The notes beneath the pieces are model-generated. The model made no database searches. It saw only the letters and a list, made by a program, of their open reading frames with translations, and was not told the origin of the DNA. From Actinopolyspora halophila DSM 43834 (GTDB taxonomy: Bacteria; Actinomycetota; Actinomycetes; Mycobacteriales; Pseudonocardiaceae), in contig NZ_AQUI01000002.1 of assembly GCF_000371785.1 (NCBI RefSeq), positions 1,341,275 through 1,405,274 on the forward strand: a DNA stretch of 64,000 bases. The letters run 5' to 3'. Position numbers and translations under genes: made by a program. Of this stretch, positions 36,332-45,022 are shown in pieces (within the stretch, counting starts at the first letter, position 1; every line of letters begins with the position of its first letter).

Positions 36332-37665
36332 TGCAGCTGGTGGGCCACGGTGACCACCCCGGTCGGCCCGGAACGCTGCTTGGCCAGGATCAGGTCGGCC
36401 TCGCCCATGCGGGCGGTGTCGCGGTCGAAGGCGTCCGGCCGATGCAGCAGCACCACCAGGTCGGCGTCCTGCTCGATCGAGCCGCTCTCCCGCAGGTCCC
36501 CGAGCTCGGGCTTCTTGTCCAAGCGCTGCTCCGGCCCGCGGTTGAGCTGGGACAGCGCCACCACCGGCACTTCGAGCTCCTTGGCCAGCAGCTTCAGGTT
36601 CCGGGAGAACTCGGAGACCTCCTGCTGTCGGGACTCGACCCGCCTGCCCGAGGTCATCAGCTGCAGGTAGTCCACGATCACCAGGTCGAGCTGTCCGCGC
36701 TGCTTCAGCCTGCGCGCCCTGGCCCGGATCTCCATCATGGTCACGTTCGGCGCGTCCGAGATGATCAGCGGTGCGTCCTGAACGTCGCCGGTGCGCCGCG
36801 CGGTCGCACTCCAGTCCGACTCGGACATGTAACCGCCCCGCATGCGGTCCAGCCGCACCTTCGCCTCGGCCGCGACCAGCCGCATCATCAGCTCGCCGTG
36901 GCCCATCTCCAGGCTGAACAGCGCCGTCCCACGGCGGTGCCGGATGGCGGCCGAGCGGGCGATGTCCAGCGCCAGCGCTGACTTGCCCAGCCCCGGCCTG
37001 GCCGCCACGATGACGAGCTGACCCGGCTGCAGCCCGTTGGTGAGCCGGTCGAGCTCGGTGAACCCGGTGGGGATGCCGGCTCGGCCGTCGTTGCGCTGGA
37101 TCCGCTCCAGGTCGGACATCAGCGGCTCGGCCAGGTCCTGCAGGAAGTACATGTCCTCGCTGCGGCTGCGTCCGATCGAGGAGAACCGCTCCTGCGCCCG
37201 GTCGAGCAGCTCGGCGGCCTCGCCCTGGCCGCTGTAGCCCTGCTGCAGGATGCCGCCGGCCTCCTCGATGATGCGGCGCCGCTGCGCCCGGTCGGCCACG
37301 ATCTCGGCGTAGAACGTCGCGTTCGCCGCGGTCGGAACCGCTTCCAGGAGGGTGTGCAGGTAGGCCCCCGCGTCGGAGTGGCGGGTGATCTGCTTGAGCT
37401 CCCCGGACTGCTCGAGCGCGTCGCGCACGGTGACCGGATCGGCCGGTTCGCCACGGCCGAACAGCTCCACGACGTGACGGAAGATCACACCGTGGTCGGG
37501 GCGGTAGAACTCCTCGGCCCGCACGATCTCGACCACGTCGGCGATCGCGTTCCTGCTCAGCAGCATCGCCCCGAGCACGGACTGCTCGGCCTCGACGTCC
37601 TGCGGCGGCATCGGGCCGTGCGGCCCGTGGTTTCCTTCTTCGACGGTGTTCGCGGTGACGGACAA
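36292..37665 (-). CDS. dnaB: DnaB-type replicative DNA helicase
   Basis: 457 aa. N-terminal DnaB domain (PPQDVEAEQSVLGAMLLS) plus RecA-like C-terminal domain with Walker A ARPGLGKS, ALFSLEM, VIVDYLQLM (Walker B) and LSQLNR. Full-length compared with chromosomal DnaB, with no intein. TTG start at 37,665 preceded by GAAGGAG. Its neighbours are conjugative-element genes rather than rpsF/ssb/rpsR/rplI, so it is probably an element-borne second replicative helicase. Its 3' end overlaps the MFS gene on the other strand. Confidence 0.88.
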   Translation of the reverse strand: MSVTANTVEEGNHGPHGPMPPQDVEAEQSVLGAMLLSRNAIADVVEIVRAEEFYRPDHGVIFRHVVELFGRGEPADPVTVRDALEQSGELKQITRHSDAGAYLHTLLEAVPTAANATFYAEIVADRAQRRRIIEEAGGILQQGYSGQGEAAELLDRAQERFSSIGRSRSEDMYFLQDLAEPLMSDLERIQRNDGRAGIPTGFTELDRLTNGLQPGQLVIVAARPGLGKSALALDIARSAAIRHRRGTALFSLEMGHGELMMRLVAAEAKVRLDRMRGGYMSESDWSATARRTGDVQDAPLIISDAPNVTMMEIRARARRLKQRGQLDLVIVDYLQLMTSGRRVESRQQEVSEFSRNLKLLAKELEVPVVALSQLNRGPEQRLDKKPELGDLRESGSIEQDADLVVLLHRPDAFDRDTARMGEADLILAKQRSGPTGVVTVAHQLHYSRFVDMAPEPG

Positions 37666-37687
37666 GGCGGCTCCTTCGGAAGGGGAC

Positions 37688-37717
37688 GCCCGGCCGAGGG
37701 CACCGCCCCGGCCGGGC
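37688..37717 (-). other. Hairpin between the radical SAM gene and dnaB
   Basis: GCCCGGCCG (37,688-37,696) and CGGCCGGGC (37,709-37,717) are perfect 9-bp arms with a 12-nt loop, in the 74-bp gap before the dnaB start. It lacks the 18-nt loop and tail of the other hairpins in this module; probably an intra-operon attenuator or terminator. Confidence 0.35.
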
Positions 37718-37739
37718 TCGGACTACGGGCGGGGTGAAC

Positions 37740-39017
37740 TCAGGTGTGGCGGATGGGCAGGTCCCGCAGCCCCACCTCGTGACCGCACCGGCGCAGGTAG
37801 TCCACCGAGCAGCGCGCCGCACGGCGCTTGATCGTGCCGTTGTCGTAACTGGACAGCGCCGCGTGGAACCCGTCGGAGATGTAGCGCATCCCGTGATTCC
37901 ACAGGTCCTGGTGGTTGCTGTTGAGCTGTTCGACCGTGTAGTTGCGCTTGATGTTGGGCACCACGGCGACGCCGTTCTCGTCGAGTTCGGCGATGCCGTC
38001 GAGCATCTCGGTGTAGGAGTCGGCGCCGAGCACGTAGTCGGTCTCGACGATGTCGAAGCCGACCCGCCGGGCGCGGCGGTACTTCTCCAGGTGCTGCTCG
38101 AAGGTGATCGAGCCCTTCTTGCGCCCCCACTGCCGGATTCGCTCGGCGTCGTTGATGGTCTCGATCGTGCCGATGAATCCGATCGCGCCGTGCTCGCGCA
38201 GCAGCTCCATCGCCTTCGCCGAGTCGATGGCGTAGGTGAAGGCGTGGAAGGCCGCGTTGGAGAAGCCGTACCTGCGGTAGGTCCGCATCAGGTTCAGCAT
38301 CATCTCCAGCTCGCGGGCCTCGTCGGGCTGACAGCCGGTGGTGATGTTGACGCTTACCAACTCGGCCCGGTCCCAGCCGCGGTGGTCGTAGTCGGCGGCC
38401 AGCTGCTGGACGTGCCGCTCGATGTAGTCCTTCGGCGGTGGGGTGAAGCTCTTGACCGCGCCGCGCGAGCAGCCCAGGCACCCTCCCGCGCACGTGGAGT
38501 ACGGGGAGACGATCGCCGCGGTGGGCAGTTCGGAGAAGTCCGGTCCCACCCGGCTGTAGTAGTGGTTGCTGGCCGCGAAGATCCCCGCGTGCACCAGCAC
38601 CTCGGCCAGGGGCTTTCCGGTGGAGCGCAGCACGAGCCGTGCCCGGTTGCCCCGGTCGCGGGTGAACAGCACCGGGGAGGCCTGCCGATAGTCGGGCACG
38701 CAGATCGTCTGGTAGTTCGACTTGCCCTGCTCCTGGTCGGTGTAGACGAGGGTGTAGGTGCGGTTGTCCAGCGGTTCCGTGGTGTCGCAGCCGAGGAAGC
38801 CGATCAGCAGCGACAGCAGCTGGGTCCGACTGAGCGCGGTGTCCGGGTCCTCCCGGTCGCTGTCGTCGATCGGGGTGAACCCGGCGATGTGGTCCAGCCC
38901 CTCGGTGAGGAACCGGTTCAACTGCTCGTGCAGCTCGCTCGGGGTGTCGGTGCTGGTCGCCCCGCTCGGTCCGGGGCGGTTGAGGTCGACGAGCGGCAGA
39001 TTCCTGTCCAGAGACAA
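37740..39017 (-). CDS. Radical SAM protein of a mobile-element operon
   Basis: 425 aa from TTG 39,017, with GTGGAG six bases upstream; GTG 39,029 lies too close to GAAGGAA. TCAGGCLGC gives Cys176, Cys180 and Cys183, the CX3CX2C 4Fe-4S site that binds SAM. Downstream NITTGCQPDEARELEMMLNLM and IGTIETINDAERIRQW fit a TIM-barrel radical SAM core. No SPASM cysteine cluster is obvious. Substrate unknown; no peptide precursor is adjacent. It is unusual for an integrative element's conserved backbone. An 18-nt-loop hairpin (39,048-39,095) lies just upstream. Confidence 0.82.
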   Translation of the reverse strand: MSLDRNLPLVDLNRPGPSGATSTDTPSELHEQLNRFLTEGLDHIAGFTPIDDSDREDPDTALSRTQLLSLLIGFLGCDTTEPLDNRTYTLVYTDQEQGKSNYQTICVPDYRQASPVLFTRDRGNRARLVLRSTGKPLAEVLVHAGIFAASNHYYSRVGPDFSELPTAAIVSPYSTCAGGCLGCSRGAVKSFTPPPKDYIERHVQQLAADYDHRGWDRAELVSVNITTGCQPDEARELEMMLNLMRTYRRYGFSNAAFHAFTYAIDSAKAMELLREHGAIGFIGTIETINDAERIRQWGRKKGSITFEQHLEKYRRARRVGFDIVETDYVLGADSYTEMLDGIAELDENGVAVVPNIKRNYTVEQLNSNHQDLWNHGMRYISDGFHAALSSYDNGTIKRRAARCSVDYLRRCGHEVGLRDLPIRHT

Positions 39018-39047
39018 TGGGGTCTCCACTTCCTTCGGGTTGTGGGA

Positions 39048-39095
39048 ACCCGGCCGGGACGCCACGCTTGCCAGGCCGATGCGTCCCGGCCGGGT
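39048..39095 (-). repeat. 18-nt-loop hairpin element, divergent member, upstream of the radical SAM gene
   Basis: Perfect 15-bp arms (39,048-39,062 and 39,081-39,095) enclose exactly 18 nt (39,063-39,080). The loop keeps GCTTG and GGC of the other copies but is otherwise changed. On the minus strand the stem is followed by TTCCCACAACCC, similar to the TCCACCCC tail of the others, then the ribosome site. Distance from hairpin to the TTG start is 30 nt. Confidence 0.6.
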
Positions 39096-39156
39096 CTTTC
39101 TTTCGGTCCGAGCGGACCCGGCGCCGCACCTCGGCGTGCGAGGTGCGACTCCGTGC

Positions 39157-39810
39157 TCACTCGGCGAGCCCACCCGCGTAGGCGTCGCTCGTCTCTCGTC
39201 TGCTGTTCCTGCGGCGGTCCGAGCGGCTGTGTCCGCGCTTGTCGCGGTACATCGCCCGGTCGGCCTGCTCGAGCACCTCTTCGAGAGCCTCTGGAGTGTT
39301 CCCGGTGATCGCCGTGCCGATGCTCGCGCTTACCCGCACGTTCAGACCGTCGAAGGTCATCGGGGCGGAAAGCCGTGCGGCCAATCTGCTCTGCAGCTCC
39401 TCGATGTCCCGCCAGCGCTCCGGAGTGTCGGGGATCGCGCCGATCCAGCAGACGAACTCGTCGCCGGACAGGCGCACCGCGAGTCGGCCGCGTCCGCAGT
39501 GCTTGCGCAGTCTCCGGGCGACCTCACGCAGCACCCGGTCGCCGACGCGATGACCGTGCGTGTCGTTGAGCTCCTTGAAGCCGTTGAGGTCGAGCATCAA
39601 CGCGCCCACGCACTGCCCGGGTCGGTTCCGGTCCCGCTGGAACGCTTCGCGCAGGGCCAGGCGGTTGCCGAGCCCGGTCAACGGGTCGGTGCGCAGTTCG
39701 CGGTGCAGCCGCGCGGCGTAGCGGCCGGTGAACGCCCAGCAGGCCGCTGTCAGGCACAGGGCGGAAGCCAGCAGCGTTCCGCCTCGTCCGGCATCGCTGT
39801 TCGGTCGCAC
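39157..39810 (-). CDS. Membrane-anchored GGDEF-domain protein
   Basis: 217 aa. One N-terminal membrane helix (about residues 11-29) and a GGDEF domain: DPLTGLGNR, LMLDLNGFKELND, and SGDEF at residues 115-119, where the first Gly of the A-site is Ser, a substitution seen in some active diguanylate cyclases. No RxxD inhibitory site is visible five residues upstream. It would make cyclic di-GMP if active. GTG start at 39,810 with GAGAGGAGA. It lies between the FtsK-like and radical SAM genes of the mobile module, with an 18-nt-loop hairpin just upstream. Confidence 0.82.
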   Translation of the reverse strand: MRPNSDAGRGGTLLASALCLTAACWAFTGRYAARLHRELRTDPLTGLGNRLALREAFQRDRNRPGQCVGALMLDLNGFKELNDTHGHRVGDRVLREVARRLRKHCGRGRLAVRLSGDEFVCWIGAIPDTPERWRDIEELQSRLAARLSAPMTFDGLNVRVSASIGTAITGNTPEALEEVLEQADRAMYRDKRGHSRSDRRRNSRRETSDAYAGGLAE

Positions 39811-39841
39811 GATGTCTCCTCTCGATCGGGGTGGACGGGAT

Positions 39842-39880
39842 CCGGGTCACCGGGTGCTTGGCGGCTTCGGGGTGACTCGG
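39842..39880 (-). repeat. 18-nt-loop hairpin element upstream of the GGDEF gene
   Basis: Arms 39,842-39,851 (CCGGGTCACC) and 39,871-39,880 (GGTGACTCGG), one G-T pair, flank the conserved loop GGGTGCTTGGCGGCTTCG (39,852-39,869). On the minus strand a TCCACCCC tail follows at 39,834-39,827. The hairpin ends 31 nt before the GTG start. Confidence 0.75.
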
Positions 39881-39938
39881 TCCTCTGGTCCGGTCCTGGT
39901 GGGGCCGGAAGTGTTCGGTTCCGCGGGGGCGTGGTGGC

Positions 39939-39944
39939 TAGGCT
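39939..39944 (+). promoter_or_regulatory. Candidate -10 hexamer of a leaderless transcript
   Basis: TAGGCT at 39,939-39,944 ends six bases before the ATG at 39,951, where no ribosome site is present. This spacing is what leaderless actinobacterial transcripts show. No clear -35 element is seen. Confidence 0.3.
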
Positions 39945-39950
39945 GTGCGC

Positions 39951-40244
39951 ATGGAGATCGACAACGATTCGGTGGTGAACCTGCCTGGCGTGGACGACCG
40001 GGAGATGGATCGGCTGATCGCCTTGCGCGCGGCGTGCCAGGTGGTCGGTCCGCCCGGTGATTTCTCGGCTGTGGACTCGTTCGTGCACGAGTTCCGCGGA
40101 TGGCTGGCTCAGTCGACGGGTGATCCCGACAAGCTGTTCCGGCGCTATGTGCTGTTGTTGACCACCAGTGGCCGGTCCGGTGTGGGCGATCGGGACGCGG
40201 CGAAGCTGCGCAAGACGATCGACGACATCTATCGGAAGGTCTGA
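39951..40244 (+). CDS. Small hypothetical protein convergent to the FtsK-like translocase
   Basis: 97 aa, acidic, predicted helical (EMDRLIALRAACQVV, FRRYVLLLTTSGRSGVGDRDAAKLRKTIDDIY). No domain recognised. It is the only plus-strand gene within the minus-strand conjugation block, and its stop codon is directly adjacent to that of the FtsK-like gene with no gap. It may be leaderless. A regulatory or immunity role is possible but not shown. Confidence 0.6.
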   Translation: MEIDNDSVVNLPGVDDREMDRLIALRAACQVVGPPGDFSAVDSFVHEFRGWLAQSTGDPDKLFRRYVLLLTTSGRSGVGDRDAAKLRKTIDDIYRKV

Positions 40245-42059
40245 TCAGATCCGCTTCAGCGCGGAGCGGACCTGCCGCATGGTCAGTCCGGTCTCCCGCA
40301 TCAGCGCGGACGGGTCCTGGCCGGTGCCGTCGGCGATCGCCTGCTGCACCGCTGCGTCGATGTCCTCGTGCGCAGTCTCGGACCGCTGCTGTGCGGGGTT
40401 TTCCTCCGGCCGGTCCGACCCGTCCAGCGCGGGTACCGGCTCGGCGGCCGACTCGGGATCGAGCCGGGTCGGCGTTACCGGGTGATCCGCGGGGTTCTCC
40501 AGCAGCAGCGCCCGTGCCCGGATCTTGCGCGAGGTCATCATGTAGCCGAGCCCGTGCGTCGAGCTGCCGTCGGGGAACTCGGCGGGCAGGTCCTTCAGGT
40601 GCTCCGGCATCGGGTCGCCGGTGTCGATCATGTTCCCGGAGCCCTTCTCGGTGATCCGCAGTCCCACGATCGTTCCCGCCTTGACCTGGTCCCGCAGCGC
40701 CGTCGAGTTGCCCAGCTGCTTCACCGAGGGGACCTGGGTGGCCAGGATCAGGCAGACGCCGAACTTGGCGCCTTCCTGCGTGATCTGCTCGCACATCCGC
40801 ACGATGTCGCGGTTGTCCGTCTCGTCGTCGCTCATCAGCAGCTTGTGCGCCTCGTCGATGACCACGGGCACCAGCGGCATCTCCGGTGTGGACTCCAGCG
40901 AGCCACCGCCCTGTCGCTGCACGGTGGGACGACGCCGCTCGATCAGCCGCAGCGCGTAGCGCAGCACCTGGCGGGCCTGTTCCGGACTGCCCGCGAAGAG
41001 GTTCGCGCGTTCGCGCCACTGCGGCAGCGAGGCGCCACCACCTCCGTCGATCACCAGCGGGTGCACCCGGTCCGACATGCTCGCCTCGGTCAGGACCACG
41101 TCCAGCACCTTGGTCTTGCCGGAGCGGGTCACGCCGGAGATGAGCGCGTGCAGGGCGCCCGCTCCCGGGTTCCACAGCTTGAAGTGCAGCGGCTCGCCGT
41201 CGGCGGCGATCATCAACGGGAACTTGCCGGTGGCCGGGTCGAGCCCCGGGCCGTTCCAGTGGTTCTTCTGCTGCAACGGATCGCTGGTGAGCACGGTCAA
41301 CCGCGACCTGCGGACCGACTCCCCGTGCAGCGCCTCGACGAACACCCGGCCGTCGGGCAGGTCGTAGACCGACAGGATCGACTTGCGCGCCTGCAGCGTG
41401 GTGTGCCAGTGCTCCCCGGTGGCCAGGGTGACCGTGGCCTTCCACCCGTAGGCGAATCCGGTGATCCCGTCCAGGGTGGACTCGGGGAGCGGTTTCCCGG
41501 CGGCGGCGATGTGCTCGTTCCAGAGCTTCAGGCGCCGATCCGCCGTGCCGGGCGCCACCGGCAGTGCTTCCCTGGGCCGCGGTGGTGCGGCGAGCTCGGC
41601 GGTCACGTCCGGTTCCGGTTCCGCGTGCCGCACCCACCAGGGAATCGACAGGGCCGCGCCGAACGCCCACATCAGTCCCGCCGTGACGCCGTTCGCCCCG
41701 GCCAGCGCGAGAGCCGCCTGCCAGCTCGCGGAGCTTCCCGCCGCGACGCAGGCGTACAGCCGCTCCCAGCGGGAGGTGCTGCGGTGCACGTGGCCGTAGA
41801 TTCCGGCCGAGGCCGTCCAGCCCGCCGCCACCGGCAGCAGCGCCTCCGGCGAGCTCAGCGCAGCCGCTACGGCGCCGATCCCGTGGGTGCTGCCGATCGC
41901 CGCGAACGGCAGCGCCTGGTTGCGCCAGCGCCGGAGCAGTCGTCGGACCTCCCGAGCTACCTGCGGTGTTACGGGAGTTCGTCGTTCCTCCGGTGCGGTG
42001 TCCGATTCGGAATCCCGCTTCTCTGGTTCGGCGGGAGGGTGTTTGGTGGGGGTGGTCAT
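40245..42059 (-). CDS. FtsK/SpoIIIE-type DNA translocase (conjugative Tra protein)
   Basis: 604 aa from ATG 42,059, with GGAAGGAG six bases upstream. Two or more membrane helices lie at about residues 50-140. The FtsK ATPase domain has Walker A GVTRSGKT (309-316), LVIDGGGGASLPQW, VVIDEAHKLLMSDD and LILATQVPSV. The last about 30 residues (DPSALMRETGLTMRQVRSALKRI) form a winged-helix-like tail as in TraB/TraSA. Such single proteins move double-stranded DNA between actinomycete hyphae. Confidence 0.88.
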   Translation of the reverse strand: MTTPTKHPPAEPEKRDSESDTAPEERRTPVTPQVAREVRRLLRRWRNQALPFAAIGSTHGIGAVAAALSSPEALLPVAAGWTASAGIYGHVHRSTSRWERLYACVAAGSSASWQAALALAGANGVTAGLMWAFGAALSIPWWVRHAEPEPDVTAELAAPPRPREALPVAPGTADRRLKLWNEHIAAAGKPLPESTLDGITGFAYGWKATVTLATGEHWHTTLQARKSILSVYDLPDGRVFVEALHGESVRRSRLTVLTSDPLQQKNHWNGPGLDPATGKFPLMIAADGEPLHFKLWNPGAGALHALISGVTRSGKTKVLDVVLTEASMSDRVHPLVIDGGGGASLPQWRERANLFAGSPEQARQVLRYALRLIERRRPTVQRQGGGSLESTPEMPLVPVVIDEAHKLLMSDDETDNRDIVRMCEQITQEGAKFGVCLILATQVPSVKQLGNSTALRDQVKAGTIVGLRITEKGSGNMIDTGDPMPEHLKDLPAEFPDGSSTHGLGYMMTSRKIRARALLLENPADHPVTPTRLDPESAAEPVPALDGSDRPEENPAQQRSETAHEDIDAAVQQAIADGTGQDPSALMRETGLTMRQVRSALKRI

Positions 42060-42094
42060 CTCGTCTCCTTCCGCTGGGCTTTCCGGACCCGCAC

Positions 42095-42120
42095 CCCGCC
42101 CCGGCGGTTGCCGGGGCGGG
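42095..42120 (-). terminator. Perfect GC hairpin upstream of the FtsK-like gene
   Basis: CCCGCCCCGGC (42,095-42,105), loop GGTT, GCCGGGGCGGG (42,110-42,120). It sits in the 77-bp gap between the zinc-ribbon membrane protein and the translocase on the same strand, so it could attenuate transcription into the translocase gene. Confidence 0.45.
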
Positions 42121-42136
42121 ACACGCACCCGGCAGC

Positions 42137-43411
42137 TCAGTACTGGTCGTACCAGCCCTTGTCGGCGACGTTGCCGCTTCCGCCTGCCGAGGCCATCGCG
42201 TCGGCGACCCCGCCGTGCCGGTTCTCGACGTGCTTGTGCAGCCGGTCGGCCATCGGTGCGGCGGTGTCGAGCAGGTCGGCCAGCTCGTTGATCTGGTTCA
42301 GCGTCTCGGCGTCCAGGCTGTTGGCGGTGAGCATGTCGCCGAGGTTGGTGACTTCCTCGTGGGCCCTGGTGAGCAGTGTGGTCAGCTGGGCGAGCGTGTT
42401 GACGGTGTCTGCGTAGCCCTCACCGGTCGCGGAGACCGTGCTGTTGGCGGGCATGAGTTCGGCCATGGTGCTGGTGATTCCTCTCTGCTGCTCGGTTTCT
42501 TCCTCGTGCACGTCGGCGCGTTCCGCGTCGACGTGGATCCGGTGGGGTTGCTGCTGCTCCTCACCGGAGGTCTGTGCTCCGGGGGCCGCTGCGTGGCCGT
42601 CCGTGCCGCCGGCCCCGTGGTGCCGGGTGCAGCGCCGGCACCACCCGGCCCGGTCGAGCTCTTGGAAATCAGCCGTGCGGCCGCACCGCATGCAGCGGCA
42701 CGGGTGATCGCTCGCCCGGCTCCGGCGGACCTCCTCGAGCAGCGAGCACGCCGCGCACAGCGGCCGGTCCTTGTTCTGCGAACGCAGACTCCCCGGATCG
42801 ATGGGCCCCAGGCAGCGGGAGCACGGGGTCGAGCTCGCCGCCCACGCGTGCCACTGGTTCCCCGCCGGGGGGTCGTGGGTCACGTCCTCGGCCGTGCTCG
42901 CTGCGGACGGGCCGGAGACCTCCGCGGCGCAGTCCTGGCAGAGTCCGCGCTCGTCGAGCTGCTCGCTGCGGACCCAGTAGCCGCAGCGCCGGCACTTGGC
43001 CAGCTTCACGTGGGGACGAGGGGTCTCGCGGCGCCACTGCCGCCAGGCCTCGCGGTAGTGGGCTCCGCGGCGTCCGGCCTCGAGACCGACCCGGTACCCC
43101 GAGCGGCCGCCGGACACGGCCCCCGAGTACGCGCCGACCACACCGGCGCCGAGAGCGGCGGCCGTTCCCACGGTGATCCAGCCGACGGCGTAGAACCACC
43201 ACAGCAGGTGCCGCGGCCCGGCGGCCACGGCGGCGTGCCACCGGGACTTGGCCGTGCGGACACGCTCCTGGCGCGCCCGTTCCCTGGCCGCGCCGCGCTC
43301 CTCGGCCCTGCGGCGGGCCTCGTCCCAGCGGGCCCTCGTGCGGGCTGTGCTCTGCTCCGCGGCGTGGGTGATCCCGGCAGCCAGCACCATCGCCAGAATC
43401 AGCAACGCCAT
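42137..43411 (-). CDS. Membrane protein with several zinc-ribbon CxxC motifs
   Basis: 424 aa from ATG 43,411, overlapping the preceding stop (ATGA), with GGAGGT upstream. N-terminal membrane helix, Arg/Glu-rich coil, second hydrophobic region (about residues 70-100), then paired cysteines: CRRC..CQDC, CSRC..CAAC and CMRC..CRRC, each resembling a zinc ribbon. The C-terminal 130 residues are helical, Leu/Asn/Glu-rich (TLAQLTTLLTRAHEEV). No family recognised. The operon position next to the FtsK-like gene suggests a role in transfer. Confidence 0.7.
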   Translation of the reverse strand: MALLILAMVLAAGITHAAEQSTARTRARWDEARRRAEERGAARERARQERVRTAKSRWHAAVAAGPRHLLWWFYAVGWITVGTAAALGAGVVGAYSGAVSGGRSGYRVGLEAGRRGAHYREAWRQWRRETPRPHVKLAKCRRCGYWVRSEQLDERGLCQDCAAEVSGPSAASTAEDVTHDPPAGNQWHAWAASSTPCSRCLGPIDPGSLRSQNKDRPLCAACSLLEEVRRSRASDHPCRCMRCGRTADFQELDRAGWCRRCTRHHGAGGTDGHAAAPGAQTSGEEQQQPHRIHVDAERADVHEEETEQQRGITSTMAELMPANSTVSATGEGYADTVNTLAQLTTLLTRAHEEVTNLGDMLTANSLDAETLNQINELADLLDTAAPMADRLHKHVENRHGGVADAMASAGGSGNVADKGWYDQY

Positions 43412-43821
43412 CACTGACCTCCGATCAGCCGGCCGATGCTGTTGGCACCCACCTGCGATATCGCCTCGGTCAGCCCGGAGCCGGCCTCGGCCAGCGGGCC
43501 GACACCGGCCAGGAACAGCACCGGCAGCGCGACCAGGCAGATCAGCGCCGTCTTGTCGGCCTTCCGGTCGATGCCGATGTCGTAGACGGTCAGCACGATG
43601 AGCAGCAGGGTCGCCGCTCCCACGGTGATGCCGCTGTTCACCGGGACGATGTCGACGATGTCGTTGACGCGGGCGGCCAGCCACGCGCCGAGGGCGGTGT
43701 CGGCCAGCGAGCACCCGCCGATGAAGACCAGCGACGACTTCAGCCACCACGGGTTGGCCTTCTTGCGCTTCCACAGGATCGCGACCAGGCCGAAGGCCAC
43801 GATCATGATTGCCCAGGACAA
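43411..43821 (-). CDS. Small integral membrane protein
   Basis: 136 aa with about four hydrophobic helices (MIVAFGLVAILW; SSLVFIGGCSLADTALGAWL; ITVGAATLLLIVLTVYDIGI; LICLVALPVLFLAGVGPL). TTG start with GGAGGAACC upstream. Overlaps the next gene by ATGA. No known domain; typical of the small membrane proteins (Spd-like) in actinomycete transfer regions. Confidence 0.7.
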   Translation of the reverse strand: MSWAIMIVAFGLVAILWKRKKANPWWLKSSLVFIGGCSLADTALGAWLAARVNDIVDIVPVNSGITVGAATLLLIVLTVYDIGIDRKADKTALICLVALPVLFLAGVGPLAEAGSGLTEAISQVGANSIGRLIGGQ

Positions 43822-43837
43822 GGTTCCTCCTCGGTAG

Positions 43838-44389
43838 TCAGGTCGCCAGCACGACGACCAGGACGACGACGGCGGTGGTCAGTACGAGCCGGGAGGGGCG
43901 GCGCGCCAGCCAGAGCAGCGCGTACCCCACCGCGGTGATCACCAGGGACACCCAGCCGAACCACTGGCCCGCGGTTCGCAGCGCGGGAACGCCCCCGGAC
44001 CACTCGGCCCGGCGGGCGCGGGTGTGGATGTCCCGGAGGGACGGCGGGCGAGCTCGCCACACCGACCCGTCGAGCGCCGCGCGGGCGGTCTCACCGGCGT
44101 CCGCCGACCAGGCGGAGACGGCCGTTCGCAGCTTCGCCACCGAGGTCGGTGCGGCTTCACCGTCCGGTTCTCGCGGTTCGATCCGGTCACTCGGCGTGTT
44201 CGCCGCTTGGCGCTTGCCGGGGAAGGGGAGGACCTCCCCGCCCTCGGATTCCTCGCCCCCGGCGGCCGGGTCCTCGCGCGCGCGTGCGCGATCGCGCTCG
44301 GGCTCGCGCTCACGCCCCCGATTGGAGGCCGCTGCCGGAGGGTTCGCGGTGTCGTGTTCGGTCTCTTCCCACGGGTCGGGGATCGCCAT
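43838..44389 (-). CDS. Hypothetical protein with C-terminal membrane helices
   Basis: 183 aa. Residues 1-70 are highly charged and probably disordered (Arg/Glu/Pro-rich), a helical middle follows, and two hydrophobic segments end the protein (WFGWVSLVITAVGYALLWLA and VLTTAVVVLVVVLA). It overlaps the upstream gene and is part of the same operon. No family recognised. Confidence 0.65.
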   Translation of the reverse strand: MAIPDPWEETEHDTANPPAAASNRGREREPERDRARAREDPAAGGEESEGGEVLPFPGKRQAANTPSDRIEPREPDGEAAPTSVAKLRTAVSAWSADAGETARAALDGSVWRARPPSLRDIHTRARRAEWSGGVPALRTAGQWFGWVSLVITAVGYALLWLARRPSRLVLTTAVVVLVVVLAT

Positions 44390-44817
44390 CAGCGGTCACC
44401 ACCTTCGGCGTCGATCCGCTGGGCTTCTTCGCCCAGGTGCCGGGCGTAGTGCTCGAACAGCCGGTCACGCTCCGCTTCGGACAGCAGCGAGATCGCACCC
44501 CGCAGGCACATCAGCGCATTGCCCAGCCGTGCGAAGTCGGTGCCGCTCTGGTTGAGCTTGCTGTCGTAGAGCGCCGCGCTCGCCGGGTTCGGTTCGGCCC
44601 GCTCGAGAACCCGGCGCACGTGCTCGCTGATCTCGGCGTACTGCTCGCGTGCCGCGCGCCCGGGACCTCGGGAGTGCGTGACCGCGCTGAGCAACGCGTC
44701 CTGCGCGGCCCGGAACCGCTCCGCGGGTGTGCTCGCCTTGCGGGCCCGGTCCGCGTGGTGCGCGGTGCGGCGCCGCAGCGAACGCACCTTCCTCGGCTCA
44801 CGCTTCGTCGTGGTCAT
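44389..44817 (-). CDS. Hypothetical helical protein of the transfer operon
   Basis: 142 aa from ATG 44,817, with GAGGAGGTGG upstream. Basic N-terminus (TTTKREPRKVRSLRRRTAHH) followed by an all-helical soluble region. The start lies within the preceding gene's 3' end (20-bp overlap). No domain recognised. Confidence 0.65.
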   Translation of the reverse strand: MTTTKREPRKVRSLRRRTAHHADRARKASTPAERFRAAQDALLSAVTHSRGPGRAAREQYAEISEHVRRVLERAEPNPASAALYDSKLNQSGTDFARLGNALMCLRGAISLLSEAERDRLFEHYARHLGEEAQRIDAEGGDR

Positions 44818-45022
44818 GCTCGTCCACCTCCTCGCCACGTGCGCGCATCGCGTCGAGCGCCACTTCGTCGGCGCACTGCCAGATGTCCATCTGGTCGTCG
44901 GCCTGCCAGTGGCCTTCGCAGAGCCAGGCCGTGGTGGCCACCGGCCGCCTGCTCGGGCCGCGGCGGGCGTGCAGGTCCCGCCGCGCCCGTTCGACCAGTT
45001 CCTGCCGGAGTCGCTCGGTCAT
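44798..45022 (-). CDS. Small hypothetical protein
   Basis: 74 aa (MTERLRQELVERARRDLHAR to the acidic tail EEVDEHDHDEA) with two cysteines (LCEGHW, WQCADE). Start ATG overlaps the stop of the DUF2637 gene (ATGA) and its 3' end overlaps the next gene. Clearly embedded in the operon; function unknown. Confidence 0.6.
   Translation of the reverse strand: MTERLRQELVERARRDLHARRGPSRRPVATTAWLCEGHWQADDQMDIWQCADEVALDAMRARGEEVDEHDHDEA

Noticed and set aside
35122..36981. 619-codon plus-strand frame overlapping the MFS and dnaB genes
   Set aside because: Low-complexity Gly/Ala/Arg composition in another frame of two genes with strong domain evidence.
36292..37665. Chromosomal replicative helicase locus
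   Set aside because: No rpsF, ssb, rpsR or rplI nearby; surrounded by mobile-element genes, so more likely an element-borne copy.
37740..39017. Radical SAM protein as a RiPP maturase acting on the 78-aa peptide
   Set aside because: No SPASM cluster or precursor-recognition domain is visible, the candidate peptide is 3 kb away on the other strand, and gene spacing ties the enzyme to the dnaB/GGDEF operon.
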